Counted from the first letter of the stretch, positions 36,364 through 46,543 are shown. The stretch is DNA of 64,000 nt from Sideroxydans sp. CL21 (GCF_902459525.1 NZ_LR699166.1:907501-971500); one strand, 5' to 3'. Notes: generated by a model not told the origin, from the letters alone. Program-made: numbers and translations.

Positions 36364-36952
36364 TTTTAATGCTCCTTAAAAGCTTTAAAATGCCGCTTAA
36401 CAAGCTCAGCCGACAATACGAAGTCTGTCGTTCAATAATTGCCTGTTGCATCGAAAAACATAACGGCAGCATTGGGGAGCTAGCCTAAGCGATGCTTAGT
36501 CTTGGCCGCGGATTGGTACGTCCTTGTAATTCACCTGGCTGTCCATCACTGATGCTAGCCGGAGCTTGATCTTGCCAAACTATCCTCCACAAAACGGGCA
36601 GCCGCGATCGGTTGAAAACGCAGTTGCACAGCGACCTTCCTTCATACTTACCAGCTAACTTCTGTTCCGCATTCTAAACCTGCCTTTCGAAGATCAAACT
36701 TTAATCTTTCATTGAAATTAACGATTATTTTACACAGCACGCTCAAATATTCTGTATATAACGCTTTCGTGCATAAATGTACGTTTGGGTGTTGCGAAAT
36801 CTAACGGTTGCTCCTAAGTTATCAAGATTAAATGCCGATAGGCATAGCAGAATTATAAAAATATATACAAGCTTAAGTTCACTATGGCTTGTTAACAAAT
36901 GTGCGATATGAAATATCAGTGCATTTGGAATAGTTTCAGGGAGGTAATAAAA
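36364..36952. other. AT-rich intergenic region
   Basis: 589 bases between the divergent MEDS gene and the small gene and chemoreceptor. No gene is supported. It contains a sigma-28-like promoter (36815-36841). Base composition is clearly AT-richer toward 36700-36900. Confidence 0.6.
36815..36841 (+). promoter_or_regulatory. Candidate sigma-28 (FliA) promoter for the chemoreceptor
   Basis: TAAGTTAT - 11 bases - GCCGATAG against the consensus TAAAGTTT-N11-GCCGATAA: the -10 matches 7 of 8 and the -35 5 of 8, with exact spacing. Chemoreceptor genes are typical FliA targets, which supports the call. Confidence 0.6.
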
Positions 36953-37177
36953 ATGCGATCTGCGCCAATAATTCTGGCCGAAAGAAAGTCGTCAGATTTG
37001 CCTGCCATTTTGTCAACAGCATTGTTGATGGATTTGCTAATACCTTCCCGGAATATCCCACCTCCAGATCTCGCCTCGGATCTGGAAATTTTCAATTCGA
37101 CACGCAAGTCGGGTTCCAATAGGAAGTCTCATTTTGAACTCTATGTCTTAGCGAACATCACAAAGGAGTTTCCATGA
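36953..37177 (+). CDS. Small protein translationally coupled to the chemoreceptor
   Basis: 74 aa, unrecognised. The case for a gene is translational: GGGAGGT lies nine bases before the ATG at 36953, and its stop overlaps the chemoreceptor start as ATGA (37174-37177). The protein ([20 protein letters not shown] ...) has no signal or membrane segment and no known motif. It may be a true small gene or a leader that sets translation of the receptor. An upstream ATG at 36899 has no ribosome site. Confidence 0.45.
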   Translation: MRSAPIILAERKSSDLPAILSTALLMDLLIPSRNIPPPDLASDLEIFNSTRKSGSNRKSHFELYVLANITKEFP

Positions 37178-38919
37178 GGAATAATCAACCAGTCACTCAG
37201 CGGGAGTATTCGTTAAAGTCAGGTTCCGTATTGGTTTCTCGTACCAATGCCAAAGGACAAATCGATTACGCAAATGAGGATTTCTACACGGCCGCTGGAT
37301 TTGCGCAAAAGGATATTATCAATCAACCACACAATATAATCCGTCATCCCGATATGCCCGCGGAGGCATTCCGCGATTTGTGGGAAACTTTGAAAAGAGG
37401 TCGTCCATGGAGTGGTTTGGTAAAGAATCGTCGTCAAAATGGCGATCATTATTGGGTACGAGCCAACGTCAATCCTCACAGTAATGGTGGTTACCGTTCA
37501 GTAAGAGTAGCACCATCTAAAGCTGAGATTACTTCGGCCGAAGCTCTTTACGCGCAAATGCGCGCCGATAACGGAATTACTTTGCATGAGGGGCGAGTAT
37601 TTCAAAAAGGCACCTGGACCAACATAAAGTTATGGGCCGAGAGAATAACGATTTCGCAGCGCATGCTTCTAATGGGAGGAATAGCGAGCGTTGTATTCTT
37701 GATAAGTATCAGCATGGCGTATTTGAGTTTGACCAATGCGCATGAAACCCTGTTGGCGGTTCAGAATGAGACGTTATTGCCAAATGTTCAAGTGGTCAAT
37801 ATTCAACATGCAGTGGCAGAAAAATACAACACATCAGCAGTCCAGCTAAGTGTAGGAATCACCATATTGAGTGCAGCCCTGGTGGGCGGCCTGATCAGTC
37901 TGGTAATAGGTGTTATGGTATTTTTGCGTTTGAAGCGCGGATTTGCTTCCACCCAAGCGATCGCCCAATTAATCGCGGATGGAGATTTGACCAGTGCAAT
38001 TCCGCTGGAAGGCAGTGATGAGATTGGACACCTGGTCGCGCAAATCACCATCATGCGCAATAATCTTCAGGAATTGATTGGCGATTTGGGTACCAGTCTC
38101 GAAAAACTAGCTGTGGACTCCAGGGAGCTTCGCAATGTGGCGGCTGAAAGTGCTGAGGTGGCGAATGGCCAATCAGAAAGTTCTACAAGCATCGCAGCAG
38201 CGGTTGAAGAACTTTCTGTGTCTATCGACCAGGTCGAGGAGCATGCGAGTGAAGCCTATAAAATCACGAAAACAACATCAAGTAAGGCAATTGATTCTGC
38301 TGCAATGATCGATAAGATCGCAACATCGATACAAGACATTGCGACATCAGTTCAGACGACTGCAAGTGAGATGCGCTCACTTGAGCAAATTAGCAATCAA
38401 ATATCCAGCATCGTGAAAGTAATCAGTGAGGTGGCTGATCAAACGAATCTGCTTGCGCTCAATGCGGCAATTGAAGCTGCGCGGGCTGGAGAACAGGGCC
38501 GAGGGTTTGCGGTAGTTGCAGACGAAGTGCGCAAGCTGGCAGAAAAAACAAATCGTTCAAGCAAAGAGATCACTCAAATGATCAGTAATATTCAGAACGC
38601 GGCCCACGGAGTGGTTATGGCGATGGAAAATGGAGTAGAACGTGTAAACTTAGGTGTCACTTTGTCTCGTAATGCTGCCGAATCAATGGTGTCGATCCGC
38701 ACTGATCAGACGTCTGTGACTCAAGTTGTTGATGGGATCGCGGGCGGGTTATCCGAACAGGCAACTGCCACCCGGGATATTGCAGTTAGGATAGAAGAAA
38801 TCTCCCAAGGGACAGAAAAACTGGCGGGTAAAGCTCGCCAGACAAATGAATCTGCGAAGCGTTTAGAAGAGCTTACTGCCCATCTTCGACAACTCGCAGC
38901 AAATTTCAGAGTGGTTTAG
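37174..38919 (+). CDS. Aer-like PAS-containing methyl-accepting chemotaxis protein
   Basis: 581 aa. An N-terminal PAS of the Aer type (about 15-115; [41 protein letters not shown]) commonly binds FAD and senses redox or oxygen. Two membrane helices (about 164-186 and 224-248) flank a short periplasmic loop; then a HAMP-like segment and a signalling domain with the conserved hairpin [32 protein letters not shown]. No C-terminal NWETF-type CheR pentapeptide. AAGGAG precedes the ATG. A role in aerotaxis is inferred. Confidence 0.93.
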   Translation: MRNNQPVTQREYSLKSGSVLVSRTNAKGQIDYANEDFYTAAGFAQKDIINQPHNIIRHPDMPAEAFRDLWETLKRGRPWSGLVKNRRQNGDHYWVRANVNPHSNGGYRSVRVAPSKAEITSAEALYAQMRADNGITLHEGRVFQKGTWTNIKLWAERITISQRMLLMGGIASVVFLISISMAYLSLTNAHETLLAVQNETLLPNVQVVNIQHAVAEKYNTSAVQLSVGITILSAALVGGLISLVIGVMVFLRLKRGFASTQAIAQLIADGDLTSAIPLEGSDEIGHLVAQITIMRNNLQELIGDLGTSLEKLAVDSRELRNVAAESAEVANGQSESSTSIAAAVEELSVSIDQVEEHASEAYKITKTTSSKAIDSAAMIDKIATSIQDIATSVQTTASEMRSLEQISNQISSIVKVISEVADQTNLLALNAAIEAARAGEQGRGFAVVADEVRKLAEKTNRSSKEITQMISNIQNAAHGVVMAMENGVERVNLGVTLSRNAAESMVSIRTDQTSVTQVVDGIAGGLSEQATATRDIAVRIEEISQGTEKLAGKARQTNESAKRLEELTAHLRQLAANFRVV

Positions 38920-39235
38920 CGAAATAGTAAAGAGCTACATATTAGATCCCCCCCATAATTCAGAATCAAACTTTAACGGAGGTCCGCAGAAAACTGGACA
39001 GCACACGCTTATGTCCGCTTCGGCAATCATACATAGTCAGCGGACTGCATGATAGCAGCCACCCGAGACATGTATAACCCAACCCATTCAGTCATTCAAT
39101 TTTTTTCCAATGCCTCCGCCCAATTTGCTATAAAGTGCGCCGCGATTCTCTGGGCGTGCATTTTGGTTATCGGCGTTGCCGTCCGGCACGCATATCGGAT
39201 TTAATGATTTTTGAAGCGACTAACAGGAGTTTGCC
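38920..39235. other. Intergenic region after the chemoreceptor
   Basis: 316 bases with no supported gene. It contains an inverted repeat GTCCGCT / AGCGGAC (39013-39019, 39039-39045) and an extended -10-like TGCTATAAA at about 39128-39136 that may drive the downstream lipoprotein gene. No T-run terminator is evident after the receptor. Confidence 0.45.
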
Positions 39236-39565
39236 ATGCAGTTTTCAAAAGGAATATTAGCCATCGTTGTCATCGTGCCACTGATTGCCGGGTCGAGCGG
39301 ATGTGCAAACAACATCCTCATCGGGGTTCACGAAGGAGCAGATCAAGTGACGCTGGCGGAAGCAAACCAGGTTGCCAGCTGTCAGTCCAAGGGTTCAGTC
39401 ATCGTTAGCGTCTTTGCCAAATATCGAATTGAAAAGGATGTAGAAGCAAATTTGTATCAATTGGCACGCAATGAGGCTGTTGATGCAGGTGCAGACACGG
39501 TTGTTAAGGGTGATTCGTCCGAGTACGGCAAGCGAACTTTCAAGTTGTACAAATGCCGGCCGTGA
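39236..39565 (+). CDS. DUF4156-like small lipoprotein
   Basis: 109 aa with a signal peptide and the lipobox-like SSGC (MQFSKGILAIVVIVPLIAGS...), then the DUF4156 pattern GADQVTLAEANQVASCQSKGSV and a C-terminal LARNEAVDAGADTVVKG ending in KLYKCRP. Two further Cys may form a disulfide. Family function is unknown. AGGAG lies before the ATG. Confidence 0.8.
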   Translation: MQFSKGILAIVVIVPLIAGSSGCANNILIGVHEGADQVTLAEANQVASCQSKGSVIVSVFAKYRIEKDVEANLYQLARNEAVDAGADTVVKGDSSEYGKRTFKLYKCRP

Positions 39566-39875
39566 TTTGATTGGTGGCGATGGCCTGCCCATATTGCCAC
39601 GCTCGCTGACTGCTGTTTTCCCGGCGGATAACTGAAGTCTGCTCCTGGTTTTCGTCGCTGCAAAGAAGCTATTCGCGACTATCTTATGGTCATGTGAGTT
39701 GAGTTCAGTTGCATCGCCCGCGACCTGATGGCGTATCGGCATCAATCACGGTGCCGTGGGGTGGTGTGGAGCAAATCAACAGATCGCCTGCGCCTGGCTG
39801 GCTTTACCCGAAAACCCGGTTAGACATTCCCCCTCCAAGCCATTAGACTTGCGGCCTTTTTCACAGGCAAGCACC
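39566..39875. other. Intergenic region upstream of prfC
   Basis: 310 bases without a supported gene; the prfC frame stays open upstream (to 39756) but that leader has no ribosome site and no family similarity. I see no convincing promoter or operator motif. Confidence 0.45.
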
Positions 39876-41516
39876 ATGTCAGCTGATACAGAACAGACTC
39901 TGAAAGAACCCGCAGCCGTTCCGCGCGACCAGATCTCGCGCGAAGTGGCGCGGCGCCGTACTTTCGGCATCATTTCCCACCCCGATGCGGGCAAGACCAC
40001 GCTCACGGAAAAACTCTTGCTGTTCTCTGGCGCGATCCAGCTGGCGGGAGCAGTGAAGGCGCGCAAGAGCGGTCGCCATGCCACCTCCGACTTCCTCGAG
40101 ATCGAAAAGCAGCGCGGCATCTCGGTCGCCAGTTCGGTGATGCAGTTCGAATACCGTGACCATGTGGTGAACCTGCTCGACACACCCGGCCACCAGGATT
40201 TCTCCGAAGATACCTACCGCGTGCTCACCGCCGTGGACTCGGCGCTGATGGTGATCGACGCGGCCAAGGGCGTGGAAGCACAGACCATCAAGCTGCTCGA
40301 TGTGTGCCGCATGCGCGACACGCCCATCATCACCTTCATGAACAAGATGGACCGCGAGGTGCGCGATCCGCTGGAGCTGCTGGACGAGGTGGAGTCGGTG
40401 CTGAAGATACAGTGCGCGCCGGTGACCTGGCCCGTCGGCATGGGCAAGACCTTCCGCGGCGTGTATCACCTGCTACGCGACGAAATTTTGCTGTTCACGC
40501 CGGGCGAAGAAAAGGCTGACGGTGAAGTTGAGGTCATCAAGGGTATCGATAACCCTATCCTGGCCGAACGCTTCCCACTGGAAATCGAACAGTTGAAGAT
40601 GGAGGTGGAACTGGTGCACGGCGCATCGCACCCGTTCGACCTGCAACGTTTCCTCGACGGCCAGCAGACGCCGGTGTTCTTCGGCTCGGCCATCAACAAC
40701 TTCGGGGTGCGCGAAATCCTGAATGCGCTGCTGGACTGGGCGCCGTCTCCCATTGCGCGCGACGCCACGGCGCGTGTCGTGAATCCCAACGAGCAGGCAT
40801 TCTCCGGCTTCGTGTTCAAGATCCAGGCCAACATGGACGCCAACCACCGCGACCGCATTGCCTTCCTGCGCGTGTGTTCCGGTCATTTCGAACGCGGCAT
40901 GAAGATCAAGCATCTGCGCATCAACCGCGAGATACGCGTGTCCAACGTGGTGACCTTCATGGCCTCCAGCCGCGAGCAGGTGGAAGAGGCCTACGCGGGC
41001 GACATCATCGGCCTGCCCAACCACGGCAACATGCAGATCGGAGACAGTTTCTCCGAGGGCGAGGTGCTGCAGTACACCGGCATTCCTTATTTCGCGCCGG
41101 ACTTCTTCCGCTCGGTGCGCATTCGCAACCCGATCAAGGTGAAGCAGTTACACAAGGGACTGCAGCAGCTGGGCGAAGAGGGCGCAGTGCAGGTGTTCAA
41201 GCCGGTGGACGGCGGCGACCTGATCCTGGGCGCGGTCGGCATGCTGCAGTTCGACGTGGTTGCCAGCCGTTTGCAGGGCGAATACGGCGTGGATGCGATG
41301 TTCGAGGGAACCAGCACCACCAGCGCACGCTGGGTCACCTGCGACGACAAGAAGATACTGGCCGATTTCGAGAAGGCGCTGTCGCACAACCTCGCGATCG
41401 ATGCGGCGGGCAACCTGGCATATCTCGCGCCGAACAACGTCAACCTCAAGCTGACGCAGGAACGCTGGCCGAAAGTGGTGTTCCATACGACGCGCGAACA
41501 TGCGGTGAAATTGTGA
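39876..41516 (+). CDS. prfC: Peptide chain release factor 3 (RF3)
   Basis: GTPase that recycles RF1 and RF2 from the ribosome. 546 aa from the ATG at 39876. G1 [10 protein letters not shown]2 region [11 protein letters not shown]3 DTPGHQDF, G4 NKMD; the EF-G-like domains II and III follow to the end. An alternative start at 39756 would add 40 residues that do not look like RF3. The stop overlaps the next ATG by one base. Confidence 0.96.
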   Translation: MSADTEQTLKEPAAVPRDQISREVARRRTFGIISHPDAGKTTLTEKLLLFSGAIQLAGAVKARKSGRHATSDFLEIEKQRGISVASSVMQFEYRDHVVNLLDTPGHQDFSEDTYRVLTAVDSALMVIDAAKGVEAQTIKLLDVCRMRDTPIITFMNKMDREVRDPLELLDEVESVLKIQCAPVTWPVGMGKTFRGVYHLLRDEILLFTPGEEKADGEVEVIKGIDNPILAERFPLEIEQLKMEVELVHGASHPFDLQRFLDGQQTPVFFGSAINNFGVREILNALLDWAPSPIARDATARVVNPNEQAFSGFVFKIQANMDANHRDRIAFLRVCSGHFERGMKIKHLRINREIRVSNVVTFMASSREQVEEAYAGDIIGLPNHGNMQIGDSFSEGEVLQYTGIPYFAPDFFRSVRIRNPIKVKQLHKGLQQLGEEGAVQVFKPVDGGDLILGAVGMLQFDVVASRLQGEYGVDAMFEGTSTTSARWVTCDDKKILADFEKALSHNLAIDAAGNLAYLAPNNVNLKLTQERWPKVVFHTTREHAVKL

Positions 41517-41731
41517 TGCAGGAAATCGAATTCCAACTGCGCGGCGAGTTCGTCGAGCTGAACCAGCTGCTCAAACTCACCGGCGTGTGCGACAGCGGCG
41601 GGGCAGGCAAGGCGCTGGTTGCAGAGGGTGTGGTCTCCGTTGACGGTCAGGTTGAACTGCGCAAGACCGCCAAGATTCATGCAGGGCAGGTGGTGACGCT
41701 GGGCGATGTGCTGATACAGGTGTTGGGGTGA
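41516..41731 (+). CDS. S4-domain RNA-binding protein (YbcJ-like)
   Basis: 71 aa, starting in the last base of the prfC stop. It is a single S4 RNA-binding fold: FVELNQLLKLTGVCDSGGAGKALVAEG, VSVDGQVELRKTAKIHAGQVV. Small YbcJ/RqcP-type S4 proteins bind structured RNA. In this place, between prfC and arfB, a ribosome-related role is likely but inferred. Confidence 0.88.
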   Translation: MQEIEFQLRGEFVELNQLLKLTGVCDSGGAGKALVAEGVVSVDGQVELRKTAKIHAGQVVTLGDVLIQVLG

Positions 41732-41756
41732 ATAGGGCTGTTCGGGAATACTTCTC

Positions 41757-41780
41757 CCTTCTCCCGCAGGCGGGAGAGGG
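41757..41780. repeat. CTCCCGC/GCGGGAG hairpin
   Basis: About 11 base pairs (one G-U) around a 2-base loop between the S4 gene and arfB. Very common type of extragenic hairpin in proteobacteria; without a T-run it is more likely an mRNA-end or spacer element than a strong terminator. Confidence 0.5.
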
Positions 41781-41827
41781 AATGTGGATGTCTTGATGTC
41801 CAATTGAAGTTTCCTAAAAATTAGGCC

Positions 41828-42241
41828 ATGTTATATATCTCCCACAACGTCATCATTCCCGAACGCGAGATCGAACTGACCGCGGTGCGCGCACAGGGCG
41901 CGGGCGGTCAGAACGTGAACAAGGTGTCGAGTGCGGTGCATCTGCGTTTCGATGTAGGCGCTTCATCTCTGCCGCAGGAATTCAAGGAACGTCTGCTGCA
42001 GCTCAACGACCAGCGCATCACCAAGGACGGCGTGGTCATCATCAAGGCGCAGGAATACCGCAACCAGGAGCAGAATCGCACTGAAGCATTGCGTCGCCTG
42101 AAAGCCCTGTTGCTGTCGGTCGCCGTGAAACCGAAACCGCGCGTTGCGACCAGGCCTTCCCGCAGTGCCAGGAAGAAACGTCTGGAGAGTAAAGTCAGAC
42201 GCGGAGAAACCAAAGCCTTGCGCGGCCGGGTGAACGACTAA
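41828..42241 (+). CDS. arfB: Alternative ribosome-rescue factor ArfB (YaeJ)
   Basis: 137 aa peptidyl-tRNA hydrolase that frees ribosomes stalled without a stop codon. The catalytic GGQ is in AVRAQGAGGQNVNKVSSAVHLRF and the essential basic tail (SARKKRLESKVRRGETKALRGR) is intact, which enters the empty mRNA channel in known ArfB. The gene overlaps the converging signalling gene by 4 bases at the stops. Confidence 0.96.
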   Translation: MLYISHNVIIPEREIELTAVRAQGAGGQNVNKVSSAVHLRFDVGASSLPQEFKERLLQLNDQRITKDGVVIIKAQEYRNQEQNRTEALRRLKALLLSVAVKPKPRVATRPSRSARKKRLESKVRRGETKALRGRVND

Positions 42242-45200
42242 ACAGTTACGCTGTTTCCCAGATAACGGTCGAAATCGTTTGCCGGCATCGGTTTGGCGAA
42301 CAGATATCCCTGCCCGAAGTCGCACCCGGCCGCCACCAGCAAATCCCTTTGCTCCACAGTTTCCACACCTTCGGCAACAACCTTCATGCCGAGCTTGTGA
42401 GCCATGACGATGATCGCCTCGGCGATGGCATGATCGCCGGGGTTTTGCACCATGTTGCGCACGAAGGACTGGTCTATCTTCAGGTAATCGATGTCGAAGC
42501 GTTGCAGATACGACATCGCCGAATAGCCGGTGCCGAAATCGTCGAGCGAGACCTGGATGCCCGCGTCGCGGAAGGCCAGCAGCTTTTCCTGCACCTCGGC
42601 ACGGTCGTCCATCAGCAACCCTTCGGTGATCTCCACCACGATGCAGCTTGGCGGGATATCGAGTGCACGCAGCCAATCGAGCAAGCCAAGATTGCTTTCG
42701 CCCGTGATGAATTGGCGCGGCGACTTGTTTACGCTGATCTGCATGGCAGACAAAGGGCGGCTATTGTTGGAGCACCACTGTTTGGCCTTGAGCGCGGCCT
42801 GACGGAACACCCAGTCGCCGATGCTGTTGATCAGGCCGATTTCCTCAGCCAGCGGAATGAATACGGTGGGGCTGACCAGGCCGAGTCTGGGGTGATGCCA
42901 GCGCAATAGTGCTTCGGCCTTGGCGGGTTGCCCGGTAGCCAGGTCGATGATGGGTTGATAGTAGATTTCGAACTGCCCGCCATCAAGCGCTTTCCGCAGA
43001 TCGTTGCTGAGTTGCAAACGGGTCTGTGCGGCTTCCTGCATGGACGAAGTGAAGTAGCTGTATTGGTTGCGCCCCTTGCCCTTTGCAACGTACATCGCCT
43101 GATCCGCATTTTTCAATAGCGAAGTCAGGTTGTCCGCGTCCTGCGGGTACAACGTGATGCCGATACTGGCGGAGACATAGGCGGTCGAGTCGCCGATCAT
43201 GAACGGTCTGGCGATGATCTGGATGATGGTGTCGGCCAGTATGCCCAAGCGTTTGGGATCCGACAGATTTGGCAGAATGATGGTGAACTCGTCGCCGCCC
43301 AGCCGTGCCAGGGTGTCCGATTCGCGGATGCATCCGGCGATGCGCTTGGAGGCTTGGACCAGCAGATTGTCGCCAGCCTCGTGTCCCAGCGTATCGTTCA
43401 CTTCCTTGAAATGGTCGAGGTCGATGAACATCAGCGCAAGGGAATGTTGTTCGCGTTCTTCGCGCTTCAGTTCCTGCATGAGGCGGTCATGGAACAACCG
43501 GCGGTTCGGCAGTCCGGTGAGCACGTCGTAGTTGGCTTGCCGCCAGATGATTTCCTCGCTGCGCTTCTTGTCGGTGATGTCGGAGAAGATGGCGATGCGT
43601 TGCCGCACTGCACCGTTCTCGTCGCGCACAGTGTTGATGGTCAGCCATTCTGAAAATATCTCGCCGTTCTTGCGGCGGTTGACGATCTCGCCCTGCCAAT
43701 TGCCGAAGGTCTCGATGGTAGACCACATTGCGCGATAGAACTCTTTTCCCTGCTGCCCCGAGCTGAGCAGCTTGGGATCGCGCCCCACCGCTTCGGCGGC
43801 ATCATATTGCGTGATGCGGGTGAAAGCCGGATTGACAGCGATGATCTTGTTGTTCGCATCGGTAATGACGATCGCTTCAGAGCTGGTCTGGAATACGGTG
43901 GAGGCAAGTTGCAGATCTTCCTCGTCCAGCTTGCGTTCGACCGCGATGCCGACGATCTTCGCCATCTCCTCGATGAGAAGAGTCTGAGCTGCATCCGGCG
44001 AAGCAACCTGGCGCTGATACAGCGCCAGCGTGCCCAGTATCTTTCCTTTGGATGAGAATACGGGTTCGGACCAACACGAGGCAAAACCGGCTTGGCTCGC
44101 CAATTTTCTGTATGGCGCCCAGTTGGGATGATGCTGGATATCGGAGACGATGGCGCGTTCGCCGGTGGCGGCAGTGTGGCCGCAGGAACCGCGTCCGGCA
44201 CCTATTTCAAAACCCTGCATGGCCTTGTTGAAAAAATCGGGAAAACTTGGTGCTGCGCCAATGTTCAGATGCTTGTCATTCTTGTCCAGTAGCAGGATGG
44301 AACACAGCACCTGAGGTTGTTCGGACTCTACCTGATGCACGATGGCTTTGAGTATCTCGCTCAATTCACCGCCGCGAGCCAGCATTTCCAGCACTTCGCT
44401 GCGTATCCGTTCACGCTGCAGCGCCTGTTCACGATCGGTGACATCGTTGATGACGGAATAAAGCAAATCCCTGCCGCGGTATTCCACATGTCCGGAGTGT
44501 ACTTCGACATCGCGCACCTCACCCGAGGCCAGGCGATGCTGGAACCGGAAAAACTGGCGCTGTTCGCGCATGGCGAGCTCCATTTCATGTTTCAACAATT
44601 CCGGTTTCAAGGTGTTGATGTCGGTGATGCGCATCCTGCGCAATTCCTTCACCGGCCAGCCATAATAGTTTGCCGAGGCGGGATTGGCATCCACGATCAT
44701 GCCGTCCCTGGGATCGATCAGCAGCTTGACTGCCGAGTTGTTGGTGAACATCGAGCGATACAACGCCTTATCTGCAAGCAGGTCGACTTCGTCATTCAGG
44801 AGCCTTTCCTGCAATCGGTTGAAGCTTGCCTGCATCTTTCGAATCTCCGGGCTTCCCTCAAGCGGAATGTGGCGCAAAGGAGAAATTTTGCTGTTGGCAA
44901 GCTGTTCGACCAGCTCGGCTGAACGCGACAGGGGAGAAAGCTCGTGGCGCAAGAACAGCCAGAGCAGCACGATGGTGAACAGGGAAACAATGCTGGCGGT
45001 GGCAATTGCTTCGTTGCGGATGTGCGCGATGTGTTCAAACGCCATGGAGGTGGGCAGGCGAGCCACTACGAACCAGCCGGTGCTGGGAATGTGCCGGGAC
45101 GACGTGAGCTCTTCGACGCCATAGGCATTGACCGTGATACCGGAACCTTCGTAACCGTTCATGTAGCGGTCATGCATCTTGTTGATGCCCGGGGCAGGGA

Positions 45201-45882
45201 GAGGCTTCAAGGTACGCAGATTGTCGGTGTCGATGACGAACAGGTTGTCGCGGGGAGAGATGACCAGGTAGGCGCTGCTATAGGGGTGTGACTTGGTGTC
45301 GAAGTTGCTCAAAAGTTTGTTGTTGCCCAGGCTGGTGACGCCTGCGAACACTCCACTGATGTGGTGGTGGTTGTCGAAGATGGGCACCGCGATGACCAGA
45401 TGCGGTTCTTTTACGAAGCGCCCGAAACTTGGTTTAGAGAAAGAAGGCTTTCCCGTTGTCATTACCTGGCGGTAAAAATCGGTCTGGCTGAAGTCTGCAT
45501 TCCCCCTTCCTTCAATCTGCGGAAAATCGGCAATGCCATGCCCGTCTTTGGAAATCAAGATGAGCCCCAGATTGAAAAGTGAATTGATGGTTCTGCGCTC
45601 TTCCAGGAAGGAAGAGATGCGATTCCGATCTGCCATCATTGACGGAGTAATCGAACTGGAGACCAAAGCAAGCGAGTCGACGCGCAACCTGATTGCGCTG
45701 TCTATGCTTTCTGCAACAAATGAGACTTCGGAAAACTGCTGGTTGGATAACGATACCTCCATCTCCTGTTCAAGATGGATCGAAAACTGGTAAGTAATCA
45801 CTGCAATCGAGAGCAGGAACAGGCCCAGGGTGAACACGGTCACCTTGATTTTTAAACTGAGATTTTGAAATGCACGAAACAT
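42238..45882 (-). CDS. Cache/PAS/GAF/PAS/GGDEF/EAL membrane sensor
   Basis: About 1214 aa. An N-terminal membrane helix (about 12-32), a periplasmic double-Cache-like sensor (to about 285), a second helix (about 288-310) and a HAMP-like segment lead to cytoplasmic PAS, GAF (about 490-650), PAS, GGDEF (intact, with RESD inhibition site) and EAL (EALLRWHHP, DDFGTGYSAM) domains. It probably turns an external ligand signal into c-di-GMP synthesis or breakdown. I chose the ATG at 45882 (MFRAFQNLS); AGGAGAAGG lies 13-21 bases upstream, somewhat distant. An in-frame ATG at 45915 is the alternative. Confidence 0.9.
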   Translation of the reverse strand: MFRAFQNLSLKIKVTVFTLGLFLLSIAVITYQFSIHLEQEMEVSLSNQQFSEVSFVAESIDSAIRLRVDSLALVSSSITPSMMADRNRISSFLEERRTINSLFNLGLILISKDGHGIADFPQIEGRGNADFSQTDFYRQVMTTGKPSFSKPSFGRFVKEPHLVIAVPIFDNHHHISGVFAGVTSLGNNKLLSNFDTKSHPYSSAYLVISPRDNLFVIDTDNLRTLKPLPAPGINKMHDRYMNGYEGSGITVNAYGVEELTSSRHIPSTGWFVVARLPTSMAFEHIAHIRNEAIATASIVSLFTIVLLWLFLRHELSPLSRSAELVEQLANSKISPLRHIPLEGSPEIRKMQASFNRLQERLLNDEVDLLADKALYRSMFTNNSAVKLLIDPRDGMIVDANPASANYYGWPVKELRRMRITDINTLKPELLKHEMELAMREQRQFFRFQHRLASGEVRDVEVHSGHVEYRGRDLLYSVINDVTDREQALQRERIRSEVLEMLARGGELSEILKAIVHQVESEQPQVLCSILLLDKNDKHLNIGAAPSFPDFFNKAMQGFEIGAGRGSCGHTAATGERAIVSDIQHHPNWAPYRKLASQAGFASCWSEPVFSSKGKILGTLALYQRQVASPDAAQTLLIEEMAKIVGIAVERKLDEEDLQLASTVFQTSSEAIVITDANNKIIAVNPAFTRITQYDAAEAVGRDPKLLSSGQQGKEFYRAMWSTIETFGNWQGEIVNRRKNGEIFSEWLTINTVRDENGAVRQRIAIFSDITDKKRSEEIIWRQANYDVLTGLPNRRLFHDRLMQELKREEREQHSLALMFIDLDHFKEVNDTLGHEAGDNLLVQASKRIAGCIRESDTLARLGGDEFTIILPNLSDPKRLGILADTIIQIIARPFMIGDSTAYVSASIGITLYPQDADNLTSLLKNADQAMYVAKGKGRNQYSYFTSSMQEAAQTRLQLSNDLRKALDGGQFEIYYQPIIDLATGQPAKAEALLRWHHPRLGLVSPTVFIPLAEEIGLINSIGDWVFRQAALKAKQWCSNNSRPLSAMQISVNKSPRQFITGESNLGLLDWLRALDIPPSCIVVEITEGLLMDDRAEVQEKLLAFRDAGIQVSLDDFGTGYSAMSYLQRFDIDYLKIDQSFVRNMVQNPGDHAIAEAIIVMAHKLGMKVVAEGVETVEQRDLLVAAGCDFGQGYLFAKPMPANDFDRYLGNSVTV

Positions 45883-46085
45883 ACCGGTGAAGCACCCTTC
45901 TCCTGCCTGCTGCACGTCGTGTCTTTGCAGTGTTTTGCAGCTTTAGTCGACCGACAGTGTCTATTTATAGAGCTATTGGTGAATTTTACACCTTTGTGTT
46001 TCGAAGACTTTTGCGTTGTCACGCATGAAGCACTTTTTATTACGAATAAATATCCCATGTTTAATTTGTGGGATTTAAAAATGAT

Positions 46086-46112
46086 TAAAGTTGTCCTGAT
46101 TTTTGCCGATAT
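46086..46112 (+). promoter_or_regulatory. Sigma-28 (FliA) promoter
   Basis: TAAAGTTG - 11 bases - GCCGATAT, matching 14 of 16 positions of TAAAGTTT-N11-GCCGATAA with exact spacing. Transcription would start near 46120, about 48 bases before the small protein gene at 46168. Confidence 0.85.
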
Positions 46113-46167
46113 CATAGGATGTAGACACGTGGAATAGTGTCCATTCCAGACAAATAAGGAGATACAC

Positions 46168-46410
46168 ATGGCAGTCAATCCGGCCAATGCAAATGCAGGC
46201 AGCAGTTATGTGTCACAAGTTCAGCCGCAGCCGCAAACCCAGGCTGAGCGGGCCGGTGAGGTGGAAAACGATAACGATGGTGATGACTCCAAAAAGGCCG
46301 CTGCAGCCGGTGTTCAAGCTCAGCCCCAAACTCAGCCCCAAACTCAGCCCAAACCTACAGTGAATACCAGCGGTCAGACGGTAGGCGCTATCATCAACGT
46401 CAAAGCCTGA
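46168..46410 (+). CDS. Small Gln/Pro-rich protein of the flagellar regulon (putative)
   Basis: 80 aa, no signal peptide. The N-terminus is MAVNPANANAGSSYVSQVQ; an acidic patch (ENDNDGDD) follows, then PQTQ-type repeats from three 12-base tandem units (about 46319-46354), and the end VNTSGQTVGAIINVKA. That C-terminal pattern resembles short YjfB-like putative motility proteins, from memory. AAGGAGAT precedes the ATG, a strong terminator follows, and a near-consensus sigma-28 promoter precedes it, so it is a complete monocistronic unit. Function unknown. Confidence 0.8.
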   Translation: MAVNPANANAGSSYVSQVQPQPQTQAERAGEVENDNDGDDSKKAAAAGVQAQPQTQPQTQPKPTVNTSGQTVGAIINVKA

Positions 46411-46437
46411 CGACAGAACAATACACGCAACCCTAAA

Positions 46438-46468
46438 CGGGCATGGTCGCAGACCATGCCCGTTTTTT
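46438..46468 (+). terminator. Rho-independent terminator
   Basis: Perfect 11-bp stem CGGGCATGGTC / GACCATGCCCG with loop GCA, followed by six T and preceded by AAA. It ends the small sigma-28 gene and may work in both directions against the converging gene at 46544. Confidence 0.93.
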
Positions 46469-46543
46469 CTTGTTTGTTAGGCCGGTGAGCGGAGATATAA
46501 CAGTCTCCCGAATTGTGAACACGGTGGGCGCCGCCCGCGAACA

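Noticed and set aside
46319-46354. Short tandem repeats as a possible CRISPR array
   Set aside because: Three contiguous 12-base units without spacers, in frame inside the small Q/P-rich protein gene.
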